From NCBI GenBank assembly GCA_964446585.1, contig CAYUPI010000001.1, forward strand, positions 1 through 64,000: 64,000 nt of DNA, read 5' to 3'. The notes below the pieces were generated by a model. The model did no database searches. It saw nothing but the letters and a program-made list of their open reading frames with translations, and had not been told where the DNA came from. This DNA comes from CAYUPI01 sp964446585. GTDB lineage: Bacteria; Verrucomicrobiota; Verrucomicrobiia; Limisphaerales; UBA8199. A program made the position numbers and the translations under genes. Of this stretch, positions 43,882-52,982 are shown piece after piece (within the stretch, counting starts at the first letter, position 1; every line of letters begins with the position of its first letter).

Positions 43882-45303
43882 GTGAGAGATTTGCCAGGCC
43901 AGGTCGAACAATCGATCCGCAGTCGAAGGCTCTTTCGCAACGGCCAATCGATCCTGGTGGCGGTGTCGGGCGGGCTGGATTCGATGGTGCTTTTGCGGGT
44001 GATGCACGAGTTATCCGCGAAGCACGGCTGGCAACTGGCGGTCGCCCACTTGAATCATCAACTCCGGGGCCGAAGCGGCGACGCCGACGAGCGGCTCGCG
44101 CGACGGACAGCGGCCAGGTTGCGGCTGCCGATTTTTGTCGGGCGGGCCGATGTCCGAAAGTTTGCGCGTGCGCACACACTTTCCTTGGAAATGGCCGCTC
44201 GCCAGCGCCGGCACGATTTTCTGGCACGGACGGCGCTGCGCAAGGGTATCTGCACCATTGCTCTCGCTCATCATGCCGATGATCAGGTTGAACTGTTCTT
44301 TTTGCGGTTGCTGCGCGGTAGTGGCGGCGAAGGGCTGGCCGGGATGAACTGGCGGAATCCTTCTCCCAGCCTTCCGCAGGTGGAATTGGTTCGGCCGCTC
44401 CTGGATTTACCAAAGTCCACGTTGAAGGATTATGCCTTCCGAGCAAAGGTGCCGTACCGAGAAGACGCCACCAATGCCTGTCTCGATGTTCAGCGCAATC
44501 GGCTCCGGCACGAGTTGCTGCCATTGTTACGCCGAAAATACCAGCCGGCGGTGAACCAAACCGTTCGTCGCATCAGCGAGATTGTTGGCGTCGAGGCTGA
44601 TTTTGTGGCTCGGGCAGCTTCCGACTGGCTGCAACGCATGCGGCGACACCAACCGCGCCCAGTCGCTTTCGAGAAACTGCATGTCGCCGTGCAGCGTCGG
44701 TGCATTCAGTTGCAGTTGTTGAAACTCGGGATTAACGCGGACTTCGAGCTTGTCGAGCGGCTGCGTTTGAACTCGGGGTGCACTATCGCCGTCGCGGCCC
44801 AAAATTGCGCCGCGCGAACTGGAAGGGAGAAGACCAGCCCTATGTTCGTTTCGCGCGATCAAACGGGTCTGGTTCGCAGACAAGTCGTTCCAAGAACCGA
44901 ATTCCAGAAGGGCGGGCTTGAACTCGACCTGTCGAGTCAGCCACGGGAGGCCATGTTGGACGGAGTTCGGATCCGATGGCGCATAGCTTCAAGCCGAGCC
45001 GTGCGGCGCCTGAACCGTGAAGTCGGCTTTGAATCCTTCGATGCCGAGAAAGTCGGTTCGTCGATCCTCCTGCGCCATTGGAGGGCAGGAGACAGGTTTC
45101 AGCCGATTGGGATGTCACACCCGGTGAAATTGCAGGATTTTTTCACAAATGAGAAAGTGGCGCGCACAAGCCGGCATGAATTGCTTATCGGAGTGGCTGC
45201 AAACGGCCAATTATTTTGGGTCGAAGGACAACGAATTTCGGAACAGTTCAAGCTTACCAGGGCTACGAGACGCCGGTTACGATGGTGGTGGGAACGGCTC
45301 TAA
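43882..45303 (+). CDS. tilS: tRNA(Ile)-lysidine synthase
   Basis: 473 residues, GTG start. The PP-loop ATP pyrophosphatase motif is ILVAVSGGLDSMVLL, followed by VAHLNHQLRG, RRHDFLARTA, TIALAHHADDQVELFFLRLLRGSG and PYREDATNACLDVQRNRLRHELLPLL, all TilS hallmarks. The C-terminal substrate-binding domain ends HWRAGDRFQPIGM...KLQDFFTNEKV. It converts C34 of tRNA-Ile(CAU) to lysidine. The tilS-ftsH order is widely conserved in bacteria. Confidence 0.93.
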   Translation: MRDLPGQVEQSIRSRRLFRNGQSILVAVSGGLDSMVLLRVMHELSAKHGWQLAVAHLNHQLRGRSGDADERLARRTAARLRLPIFVGRADVRKFARAHTLSLEMAARQRRHDFLARTALRKGICTIALAHHADDQVELFFLRLLRGSGGEGLAGMNWRNPSPSLPQVELVRPLLDLPKSTLKDYAFRAKVPYREDATNACLDVQRNRLRHELLPLLRRKYQPAVNQTVRRISEIVGVEADFVARAASDWLQRMRRHQPRPVAFEKLHVAVQRRCIQLQLLKLGINADFELVERLRLNSGCTIAVAAQNCAARTGREKTSPMFVSRDQTGLVRRQVVPRTEFQKGGLELDLSSQPREAMLDGVRIRWRIASSRAVRRLNREVGFESFDAEKVGSSILLRHWRAGDRFQPIGMSHPVKLQDFFTNEKVARTSRHELLIGVAANGQLFWVEGQRISEQFKLTRATRRRLRWWWERL

Positions 45304-45415
45304 ATCGCAGCAGCGCAACAAGTCGCGCGAGGTGCGATGGCCGAGGGGAGCCGTGCCAAATCGCGCGTTGCGGCACCGGGGCGACCATGGTAACTTGCTC
45401 CAACTGAAAGAGAAG

Positions 45416-47464
45416 ATGGCAGACGAGAACAAACTTAGAGATGACGAAAAGCCCCCGAAGAAGGGCGGCGAATACCGGCTTCCACCACGCACCTGGATTG
45501 TCTGGATCGCGCTGATTGGCGGAATCGTCATGTTGATGCTCATGCGCGAGCGTTGGGATTCGCAGGGCGAGAACCTCCCTCAATGGAAATTCCTGCAATT
45601 GATGGAGTCCAATCTCATCGCGCAGGCCACGGTCAATTACAGCCCGCAGAACTCGCTGCTGACCGAGATAATTGGTAAGCACTATGTCGGTCGCGATAAG
45701 GATGGCAATCCGATCAGGGACGAAAATGGAAAACCTAAAGAGATATTATTCCGCACCAAGGCGCGGCTAAGCCCCGCTACCGAAGAAGCGCTTTTCCGCC
45801 TGCCCCAATTTGAGCCGCGTGAACCCAACACCATGCTCTTAAGCGTGGTCTGGAGTGTGCTGCCGATTATCATAATCGCGGCGCTCATCTGGTTCTTCTT
45901 CATTCGCCAGATTAAGATGGCGGGCAAGGGAGCCCTCAGTTTCGGCAAGAGCAAAGCGCGGCTGTTGGCCAAAGAACGGAACAAAACCACTTTCAAAGAC
46001 GTCGCCGGTATCAACGAAGCTATTGAAGAGGTGTCCGAGCTGGTCGAATTCCTCAAGGACCCCAAGAAGTTTCAACGGTTGGGCGGCCGAATTCCAAAAG
46101 GCATTTTGATGGTCGGTCCGCCGGGCACGGGAAAAACTCTTCTGGCCAAGGCGATCGCCGGCGAAGCGGACGCAGCTTTCTTCAGCATCAGCGGCTCGGA
46201 TTTCGTCGAGATGTTTGTCGGCGTGGGAGCGAGCCGCGTGCGCGACATGTTCGAGCAGGCCCGCAAGAACACGCCTTGCCTGGTGTTCATCGATGAAATT
46301 GACGCAGTGGGCCGCAGCCGGGGTCACGGTTTGGGCGGCGGGAATGATGAGCGCGAGCAAACGCTCAACGCGCTCCTTGTCGAAATGGACGGCTTCGACA
46401 CTCAGGAGGGCATTATCATCATCGCCGCAACCAATCGGCCCGATGTGCTCGATCCCGCGCTGTTGCGGCCGGGCCGGTTCGACCGTCAGATTACGGTGAA
46501 CCTGCCCGATGTCCGCGGTCGTGAGGCGATCCTCAAAGTGCACGCTAAAAACGTGAAGCTGGCCCCGACGGTTGATCTCTCGGTGATCGCTCGCGGTACG
46601 CCGGGCTACTCGGGCGCCGAGTTGGCGAACCTGCTGAACGAAGCGGCGCTGCTGGCCGCCAGCACGAACAAGAAAGCGGTCAGCATGGTGGAATTGGAGG
46701 AGGCGCGTGACAAAGTGCGGTGGGGCAGGGAACGGCGCAGCCTGGCGATGACCGACGAGGAAAAGAAGTTTACTGCCTGGCACGAGGCGGGTCACGCGCT
46801 GGTCAACGTCATGCTTCAGCACACGCATCCGCTGCATAAAGTGACCATTATCCCACGTGGCCAATCTCTCGGTTCGACCATGGCCCTTCCGAAAACCGAC
46901 GTCCTTAGCCGCCGTCGAAAGGAAATGTTGGATTCGATCGCCGTGATGATGGCGGGCCGCATCTCAGAGGAAATGGTCTCGGGCGACATTTCCAGCGGCG
47001 CCGCCGGCGATATTCAGCAGGCAACCAATATGGCGCGCGCAATGGTAATGCAATGGGGCATGAGCGACCTGCTTGGCATGGTGCAATATGGCGACGACGA
47101 CGAATATATTTTCCTGGGGCGCGAAATGGCGCGTGCGAAGGTCTATAGCGAGTTCACCGCACAAGAGATCGACAGCGAGGTAAAGCGAATTATTGACGCT
47201 TCCTACAAAGTGGCGAAGGACCTGATCACGTCCAATGCCGACAAGCTGGAGCTCATCGCGAAGGCGTTGCTGGAATACGAAACTCTCGACGGCCAGCAGG
47301 TGGCAGAGATTGTTCGCACCGGCAAGTTCACACCACCACCACCAACGCCTGAAGTTTCCGCACCTCACGGCGCGCCTGCGGGCACTCCGTTGCCGGAAGT
47401 TCCGGCCAAGCCGGCGCCCCCGAAACTGCCCGGCCTCGGCACCCCTGCTCCCGCGACGGTGTGA
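45416..47464 (+). CDS. ftsH: ATP-dependent zinc metalloprotease FtsH
   Basis: 682 residues. Two membrane helices (TWIVWIALIGGIVMLMLM; VVWSVLPIIIIAALIWFFFI) flank a periplasmic domain. The AAA module has VGPPGTGKTLLAKAIAGEA, CLVFIDEIDAVG and the second-region-of-homology arginines (RPGRFDRQITV); the zinc protease site is HEAGHALVN. A Pro/Ala-rich tail of about 50 residues ends the protein. Start 45416 (MADENK) follows a GAGAAG purine stretch; an upstream in-frame ATG at 45149 lies inside tilS. Essential membrane quality-control protease. Confidence 0.95.
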   Translation: MADENKLRDDEKPPKKGGEYRLPPRTWIVWIALIGGIVMLMLMRERWDSQGENLPQWKFLQLMESNLIAQATVNYSPQNSLLTEIIGKHYVGRDKDGNPIRDENGKPKEILFRTKARLSPATEEALFRLPQFEPREPNTMLLSVVWSVLPIIIIAALIWFFFIRQIKMAGKGALSFGKSKARLLAKERNKTTFKDVAGINEAIEEVSELVEFLKDPKKFQRLGGRIPKGILMVGPPGTGKTLLAKAIAGEADAAFFSISGSDFVEMFVGVGASRVRDMFEQARKNTPCLVFIDEIDAVGRSRGHGLGGGNDEREQTLNALLVEMDGFDTQEGIIIIAATNRPDVLDPALLRPGRFDRQITVNLPDVRGREAILKVHAKNVKLAPTVDLSVIARGTPGYSGAELANLLNEAALLAASTNKKAVSMVELEEARDKVRWGRERRSLAMTDEEKKFTAWHEAGHALVNVMLQHTHPLHKVTIIPRGQSLGSTMALPKTDVLSRRRKEMLDSIAVMMAGRISEEMVSGDISSGAAGDIQQATNMARAMVMQWGMSDLLGMVQYGDDDEYIFLGREMARAKVYSEFTAQEIDSEVKRIIDASYKVAKDLITSNADKLELIAKALLEYETLDGQQVAEIVRTGKFTPPPPTPEVSAPHGAPAGTPLPEVPAKPAPPKLPGLGTPAPATV

Positions 47465-47469
47465 AGCCT

Positions 47470-47494
47470 TGATCGATTTTGGATTTTTCGATCA
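47470..47494 (+). terminator. possible hairpin after ftsH
   Basis: TGATCGA (47470-47476) and TCGATCA (47488-47494) form a 7-bp stem six bases after the ftsH stop. The loop is T-rich, but no T run follows the stem, so a classical intrinsic terminator is doubtful. Confidence 0.25.
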
Positions 47495-47614
47495 GCGCCT
47501 CCTTACGTCGACGGCTAAGGAGTTTGTCGCTGCGTTCTTCAATCGGCTGTGAGAGCAGACAGGCCATTCGGATTCTCATTCGACATTTAGGCATCAGATA
47601 TCTAGCGTAGGCGC

Positions 47615-48316
47615 ATGATTATTGCGCCCTCGCTGCTCGCGGCGGATTTCAGGAAGCTGGCAAAGGAGGTCGAGCGGGTGGATCGCTCCGAGGCCGACTG
47701 GCTGCACCTGGATATCATGGATGGGCACTTCGTGCCGAACATTTCCTTTGGCCCCGCAGTGGTGCAACAAGTCAGGCCGCTGACGCGTCTGTTTTTCGAC
47801 GTGCACCTCATGTGCTCGAAACCCGAAATCCTGCTCGAACCGTTCGCCAAGGCCGGCGCGAACCAGATGAACATTCACGTCGAGCTTGGCGACCAGGTCA
47901 CGCCGCTGCTGTGGAGAATCAAGGCGCTCGGGAAACATGTCGGGCTGGCGATTAATCCCCCAACGGCCATCTCCCTGGTGCAACCGTATCTGCACCAAAT
48001 TGATGCACTGCTGATTATGACGGTCCATCCCGGCTTCGGCGGACAGTCCTTTATTTACGAAACACTGCCGAAAATTCAGCAGGCGCACGCGTGGCGGGAG
48101 GCGCGAAATTTGCGCTATCGGATCGGTGTGGATGGTGGCGTGGATTTCAAAACTGCAGCCGATTGCGCCCATGCCGGGGCGGATACTTTCATTAGCGGAA
48201 CGACGTTATTTCATCAACGAAATCTGGCTGCCGCGGTGAAGAAAATGCGGAAAGCTGTTTCGGCGGCGGCCCGCCTGAATGGGGAAGAGGTACTAACCAC
48301 AGATGGACCCAGATGA
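47615..48316 (+). CDS. rpe: ribulose-phosphate 3-epimerase
   Basis: 233 residues, TIM barrel. IIAPSLLAADF, HLDIMDGHFVPNISFGP, FFDVHLMCSKPE, LIMTVHPGFGGQSF and IGVDGGVDFKTAADC contain the family's metal-binding His/Asp and catalytic Asp residues. It interconverts ribulose-5-phosphate and xylulose-5-phosphate. The final residues (LTTDGPR) are encoded by a dispersed ACCACAGATGGACCC repeat, which also supplies the stop codon; the family does not normally have this tail. Confidence 0.93.
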   Translation: MIIAPSLLAADFRKLAKEVERVDRSEADWLHLDIMDGHFVPNISFGPAVVQQVRPLTRLFFDVHLMCSKPEILLEPFAKAGANQMNIHVELGDQVTPLLWRIKALGKHVGLAINPPTAISLVQPYLHQIDALLIMTVHPGFGGQSFIYETLPKIQQAHAWREARNLRYRIGVDGGVDFKTAADCAHAGADTFISGTTLFHQRNLAAAVKKMRKAVSAAARLNGEEVLTTDGPR

Positions 48317-48504
48317 ACACAGATTTCGGAATTCTGGTTCGTATCTGTACTACAATGACGCAGATCTTTGTTTTCCTGGCAAAGAATTAGCCGCAACCAA
48401 ACCCAAGCGTCGAGAACTGAACCACTTGCTGTGATCACTCCGGCTCTCATTAAGTGTGGTTGCGGTGTCAGCGGCGTCGGGTCCATTTGTGTCCATCTGC
48501 GGTC
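48296..48504. repeat. ACCACAGATGGACCC inverted quasi-repeat pair
   Basis: A unit at 48296-48325 (ACCACAGATGGACCCAGATG then AACACAGAT) reappears inverted at 48479-48503 (GGTCCATTTGTGTCCATCTG then CGGT). Both lie between rpe and the phosphohexomutase gene; the left copy overlaps the rpe C-terminus. The 215-base gap (48317-48531) holds no gene that I can see. Confidence 0.65.
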
Positions 48505-48531
48505 GAGGTGCGTTTCACGAAGGCCTAATTC

Positions 48532-49950
48532 ATGGGAAAGATAACTTTCGGAACGGATGGGTGGCGGGCGGTCATCGCCGAGGATTTCACTTTTTCCAAT
48601 CTGGAGCGGGTCGCGCAAGCCACGGCGGATTATTGGAGCGCGAATCCCGTCGCCGGCGCTGAGAAGCGTGTGGTGGTTGGTTATGACCGGCGATTTCTTT
48701 CCGATCAATTCGGCCAGCGCACCGCCGAAGTGCTGGCCGGGAACGGCTTCGAGGTGGTGCTCACATCGGTTCCAACTCCGACGCCTTCAGTGTCGTTCGC
48801 GGTAAAGCAGCAGCGAGCGATTGGCGGCGTGATGATTACAGCCAGCCATAATCCGCCGATGTTCAACGGCTTTAAGCTCAAATCGCATTACGGTGGTTCG
48901 GCGGAGGCGTTCACCTGCCGCGCCGTCGAAGGCTGTTTGGACCGCACGCCGGTGAGATCATCGCGGCTGGCGGAGGAACTGGACCACGGGCGCATCCGCA
49001 TTGAGGACGTGAGGCCCGCGCACTATGCCGCGCTGCGGAACCTCGTCGATTTCAAGCTCATCGCCCGATCCAGGCTGCGTTTCGCCCACGATGCTTTGTA
49101 TGGTGTTGGAGCTGGTTGTTTCGAGGAGATTCTAGCCCGTACCAGTTGCCGCGTGACCACGCTGAACGCCACGCACGACACGCTGTTCGGCGGCATCAAC
49201 CCGGAGCCAATCCAAAAGAACTACGCCCGCAGCGCAGCCTACCTGAGGAAGCACCCTCACGACCTCTGCCTCGTCACCGACGGCGATGCCGACCGTGTCG
49301 GAGGAATGGACGGTCGCGGCAATTATCTCAGCACGCACCAGATCATCTGTTTGCTTCTGCATCATTTCGTCGCCAATCGCCGAGGCCGTGGCCGAGTTGT
49401 CAAGGCGCTGACGACAACTTCCATGGTCGATAAAATGTGCGCGGCTGACGGATTGGAGCTGGTGGAGACCGGCGTTGGGTTCAAATTCATTGCTGCCGAG
49501 ATGATCAAAGGCGGCGTACTGCTCGGCGCTGAGGAGAGCGGAGGCATCGGTTTCCCCAATCATATCCCGGAGCGCGATGGCATCGCAGCGGGCTTGATGC
49601 TGTTGGAGTTGCTGGCGACAGAGCGACGTTCGATCCGGCAGTTGATTGGGCGGTTGGTAAAGCGATTCGGGCCGCATTTCTACGATCGCATCGATACGCA
49701 TTTTCCACTGGAGAAGCGCGGCACCTTAATGAAATTTCTGCAAAGCAATCCACCGGCGAAATTGCTCCGGTCTCCGGTGGTGGACGTGAAGACGTATGAC
49801 GGTGTTAAGTTTATCGCGCAGAACACATCCTGGCTGATGCTACGCGGCTCTGGAACCGAACCGATCCTGCGCATCTATGCCGAAGCCCGCACCAGAGCCC
49901 AGGTCCAGCAATTGCTCAAGCACGGATTGCGTTTGACGCGTCAGATTTGA
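48532..49950 (+). CDS. phosphoglucomutase/phosphomannomutase family protein
   Basis: 472 residues, alpha-D-phosphohexomutase superfamily. It has KITFGTDGWRAVI at the N-terminus, the catalytic phosphoserine loop MITASHNPPMFNGFK, the Mg-binding loop VTDGDADRVGGMD, the sugar-binding loop GAEESGGIGFPNHIPERDG and the phosphate-binding loop RGSGTEPILRIYAEA. All four functional loops are intact. The substrate (glucose-, mannose- or glucosamine-phosphate) cannot be fixed from this sequence. It follows rpe after a repeat-filled gap. Confidence 0.9.
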   Translation: MGKITFGTDGWRAVIAEDFTFSNLERVAQATADYWSANPVAGAEKRVVVGYDRRFLSDQFGQRTAEVLAGNGFEVVLTSVPTPTPSVSFAVKQQRAIGGVMITASHNPPMFNGFKLKSHYGGSAEAFTCRAVEGCLDRTPVRSSRLAEELDHGRIRIEDVRPAHYAALRNLVDFKLIARSRLRFAHDALYGVGAGCFEEILARTSCRVTTLNATHDTLFGGINPEPIQKNYARSAAYLRKHPHDLCLVTDGDADRVGGMDGRGNYLSTHQIICLLLHHFVANRRGRGRVVKALTTTSMVDKMCAADGLELVETGVGFKFIAAEMIKGGVLLGAEESGGIGFPNHIPERDGIAAGLMLLELLATERRSIRQLIGRLVKRFGPHFYDRIDTHFPLEKRGTLMKFLQSNPPAKLLRSPVVDVKTYDGVKFIAQNTSWLMLRGSGTEPILRIYAEARTRAQVQQLLKHGLRLTRQI

Positions 49951-50020
49951 AGGAGCTTCGATTGTGGCCGCTCCGCGCCGGCGAGACGCCAGCCAGGATT
50001 TGCACATCACCAATTCCCGC

Positions 50021-50356
50021 TCAATCCAATAATTGAGTGACGCCGCCGTGCTTTTGTTTGAGTTCCTTGATGGTTCGGTCGTAATGGCGGATGCGGAGGA
50101 TTGAGTGCCCTATGAGATAGCAGCCAAGCCCGACCAAACCGAGGCACAAAGCCAGGAGCGGAACCAGAAAAATCAAAATATTTGCTGGCCGGTAATGTTG
50201 CGAAGTGGCCACCAGCACGCTCAGCACGGAGAGAGGCAGCGCGAAGACCGCAATTCCCGCGCGCATCGAGGAGAGCGCCGTTCGCTTTTCGGCGAGCAGC
50301 AATTGGATTTCATCAAGGATGAGAGGATCAGAGTTTTCCTTTGGCTCGGAGTTCAT
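50021..50356 (-). CDS. small two-helix membrane protein, unknown
   Basis: 111 residues. Two hydrophobic helices (AGIAVFALPLSVLSVLVATS and LIFLVPLLALCLGLVGLGCYLIG) sit between charged ends; the C-terminal HYDRTIKELKQKHGG is basic. It resembles short DUF202-like membrane proteins but I cannot assign a family. The frame is intact and its hydrophobic pattern is convincing. Separated from the LytR-like gene by a 132-base gap. Confidence 0.6.
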   Translation of the reverse strand: MNSEPKENSDPLILDEIQLLLAEKRTALSSMRAGIAVFALPLSVLSVLVATSQHYRPANILIFLVPLLALCLGLVGLGCYLIGHSILRIRHYDRTIKELKQKHGGVTQLLD

Positions 50357-50488
50357 GGTTCAGGTGTTGGATCGTCCGCAATCGACCAGCAGCAATCCGT
50401 TGTTCGCGATTCGCCGTTCAAGAACGGCATCGTGCCAGACTTCAGCGATTAATTACGAATCACCGTCAGGTTTGAAGGATAGCCCAAC

Positions 50489-51271
50489 TCATCCTTGGCG
50501 CGCGAGCAGACTTTCTACCCGGTCGCGATAATTGCGGCTCATGTTGAGCTTCGAGCCATTCTGCAGGATTACGGCATAATCACCGTAAAACAACGGTTGC
50601 AACTCCTTGATCCGGTCCAGGTTCACCAGCACGGAGCGGCTGATCCGCATGAACTTGGCCGAGGGCAATTGCGCCTCAAGCCGTGCCAGCGTCCCCCGAA
50701 TATAATGGGCGTTAGTGCCCGCGTGGAGCCTCACGTAATTTCCATCTGCTTCGATCCAGTCGATGGTTTCACTGCGGACAAATATGACCCGGCCGTTTTC
50801 TTTAAATACCAGCCGGTCATTCCTCATGAATCCGGAGCGCAAATCCTCAAGAAATGCGTCGAGCCGCTGCCCCGGCGGCAGACCCCGGGCGTGGAGGATT
50901 TGGTCGCGGACATGCTCGAGGGTCTTCTGAAAGCGCTCGCGGTCGAACGGCTTCAGCAGGTAGTCAATCGCGTGGAATTCGAATGCTTTAAGGGCGTACT
51001 CGTCGTAAGCGGTGACGAAAATGATCAAAGGCAGCTTAGGGGCGGAGCTGATCGCCTCACAGACATCCAGGCCGCTGAGCATAGGCATTTGCACATCAAG
51101 AAACACCAGGTCCGGCTTCTGCTCCAAAATAGCCTGCACAGCCTCGCGCCCATTGGAACACTCGGCCGTGATTTCAAAATCGGTGTTGCCCTTGAGCAAC
51201 TGCCGGAGGCGCGCGCGGGCAGGCGCTTCGTCGTCCGCAATCAAGATTCTGATTTTGACTTCGCTTGCCAT
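50489..51271 (-). CDS. LytTR-type response regulator
   Basis: 260 residues. A receiver domain (IRILIADDEAPARARLRQLL; phospho-acceptor Asp in DLVFLDVQMPMLSGLD; Thr/Ala and Lys in FVTAYDEYALKAFEFHAIDYLLKPF) is joined to a C-terminal LytTR DNA-binding domain (RVIFVRSETIDWIEADGNYVRLH; LPSAKFMRISRSVLVNLDRIKEL; LNMSRNYRDRV). Six bases downstream of the histidine kinase stop, so co-transcribed with it. Regulon unknown. Confidence 0.94.
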   Translation of the reverse strand: MASEVKIRILIADDEAPARARLRQLLKGNTDFEITAECSNGREAVQAILEQKPDLVFLDVQMPMLSGLDVCEAISSAPKLPLIIFVTAYDEYALKAFEFHAIDYLLKPFDRERFQKTLEHVRDQILHARGLPPGQRLDAFLEDLRSGFMRNDRLVFKENGRVIFVRSETIDWIEADGNYVRLHAGTNAHYIRGTLARLEAQLPSAKFMRISRSVLVNLDRIKELQPLFYGDYAVILQNGSKLNMSRNYRDRVESLLARQG

Positions 51272-51276
51272 GGGGA

Positions 51277-52392
51277 TTAGGTAGCGGTCGCATCAGAGCG
51301 ATAAGGAATGGCGATGCGAGCCTCCAGGCCGCCCTCGGCGAGATCGGAAAGCTCGAATTGAAAATCTGCGCCGTAAAGATGACGCAATCGGGATTGTGTA
51401 TTCGACAGACCGATTCCCTGTCGAGCCGGCGCGCCGGCCGTTCGCCAGCGGCCTGCCCCATCGTCCCGGACGCGCAGCTCCAGCAGGCCATTGTTTCGTC
51501 GCGCCGCAATCGCCACATGTCCGCCCCGCTCGCGCGGTTCTATGCCATGCCGGATGGCGTTTTCCACCAAAGGCTGCAGCAGCAGGAAGGGCACCAGAGC
51601 GGTGCGGGTGTCCGGCTCGACCCGCTTTTCGATCTTCAATCGTTCGCCGAAGCGCGCGCATTCGATTTCCAGGTATCGATCCAGAAAGGCTATTTCTTCG
51701 CTAAGGGGCACCTGTTGCGGCTTTGACTGGTCGAGACTCAGGCGCAGCAACTCGCTTAGGCGCACGACCATCCGGTCGGCAGATTCGGGATCGTCATGAA
51801 TTAACGCGGAAATCGTATTGAGCGTGTTGAAGAGAAAATGCGGGTTGAGCTGCATTCGCAGGGCCTCGAGCCGCGCTTCGACCAGTTCACGCTGCAATTC
51901 CGCCGCTTGCACCTCCCGTTCACGGTAGCGCTGGTAAGAATCCCAGCCCAAGTGCGCGCACACGACCATCCAATACATGATCAGATTGGCCACGAGATAA
52001 TGCAGGGCCATCGTCTTGACCAGATAGGAAAAGGTCAGGATCTGGCCGGGATGAATGATCGATTTTTCCCCGGCTACCAGCCATGAAGTCAAAATGATGT
52101 ACACGACGGAGAACACGCCAGCGGCTGCCAAATGCCGCAGCACCCATCGCACAGCTTGTCCCGGTTCGAGCGGGTTCCGACGACAGAACCAGAGCACAGG
52201 GAGCCACAACACTCCGCACGCATACCAGTCCTTGAATTCCTGGCGGAGCAAGGAGCCCAAAGGCACTGGGTGATCTACTGCAGCGCTTGAAGCATAGGAA
52301 CCGACTGACGACAACAGCGCCAGCACTGTGCAGACGCCGAACAGCAATGCGCCGACCAACAAGCGCTGTTTCGCCTTTGAACTCGATACCAT
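51277..52392 (-). CDS. LytS/YehU-type sensor histidine kinase
   Basis: 371 residues. About four membrane helices (residues 10-160) are followed by a short coiled coil (AAELQRELVEARLEAL), then the His_kinase domain with the phospho-His in LRMQLNPHFLFNTLNTISAL. The ATPase domain has LLLQPLVENAIRHGIEPRE (N box) and RDDGAGRWR...GIGLSNTQSRLRHLYG (G boxes). No extracellular sensor domain is present, so the signal is probably perceived in the membrane. Partner of the LytTR regulator downstream. Confidence 0.94.
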   Translation of the reverse strand: MVSSSKAKQRLLVGALLFGVCTVLALLSSVGSYASSAAVDHPVPLGSLLRQEFKDWYACGVLWLPVLWFCRRNPLEPGQAVRWVLRHLAAAGVFSVVYIILTSWLVAGEKSIIHPGQILTFSYLVKTMALHYLVANLIMYWMVVCAHLGWDSYQRYREREVQAAELQRELVEARLEALRMQLNPHFLFNTLNTISALIHDDPESADRMVVRLSELLRLSLDQSKPQQVPLSEEIAFLDRYLEIECARFGERLKIEKRVEPDTRTALVPFLLLQPLVENAIRHGIEPRERGGHVAIAARRNNGLLELRVRDDGAGRWRTAGAPARQGIGLSNTQSRLRHLYGADFQFELSDLAEGGLEARIAIPYRSDATAT

Positions 52393-52408
52393 AGCGTCAA
52401 CTACAACC

Positions 52409-52741
52409 TTACTCGAACGCCCGCGAGTTGTCGTTCGAATTCATCGCGGGGCAGCACTGGTGGACCGCCGAACTTCGAATCAGCAGCGGCGGTTCGGCGT
52501 GGAGCGCGGTGGAGATCTGCGAGGCCCTGGTGAAAACGTGGTTGGTGCAATGGCCGGCCAGGACAGAAACGGCCCCGCGGGCCGAACTCCATGCGGTAAT
52601 GACTTGGTCACGTTCTGCTGCGAATTTGCTGGCATTCGGAAGCGAGAGAAAAATTGCCGCCGCGGCAACTGTGCCCAGGCACCCAAACGCCGCCCATTCC
52701 GAGCGGCTGGTGCTGCGATCATAGCCAGGTAACCGTTTCAT
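52409..52741 (-). CDS. small anchored protein upstream of LytS, unknown
   Basis: About 110 residues. One membrane helix (WAAFGCLGTVAAAAIFLSLP) after a short basic N-terminus (MKRLPGYDRSTSRSE), then a polar C-terminal domain with three Cys. It lies 16 bases upstream of the sensor kinase start on the same strand and could be a co-expressed accessory protein. No ribosome site is evident and I recognise no family, so it may be a chance frame. Confidence 0.4.
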   Translation of the reverse strand: MKRLPGYDRSTSRSEWAAFGCLGTVAAAAIFLSLPNASKFAAERDQVITAWSSARGAVSVLAGHCTNHVFTRASQISTALHAEPPLLIRSSAVHQCCPAMNSNDNSRAFE

Positions 52742-52982
52742 AGGAATTGCGTTGTTGCATTTCCACCCTCGCCGCTTTCGGTCGAATGGAGCACAGCTTT
52801 GTGACAGGCCGCCCATGGCTAGGGTTGAAGTGCTCGTGGATGGTGATGAAATCGCAGTATGGGTCAGCGGCCTTTTCGATTGAGTGAGTACCTTGTCTTT
52901 GCCCTCGATTCGGAGTACGTATTCCTGTCGGATTCAGAATCGGAATTGGAGTCCGCAATCAATAGAGAGGAAAGGCGCTTCG

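Noticed and set aside
45839..46864. Minus-strand 341-codon frame
   Set aside because: Antisense to the AAA domain of ftsH.
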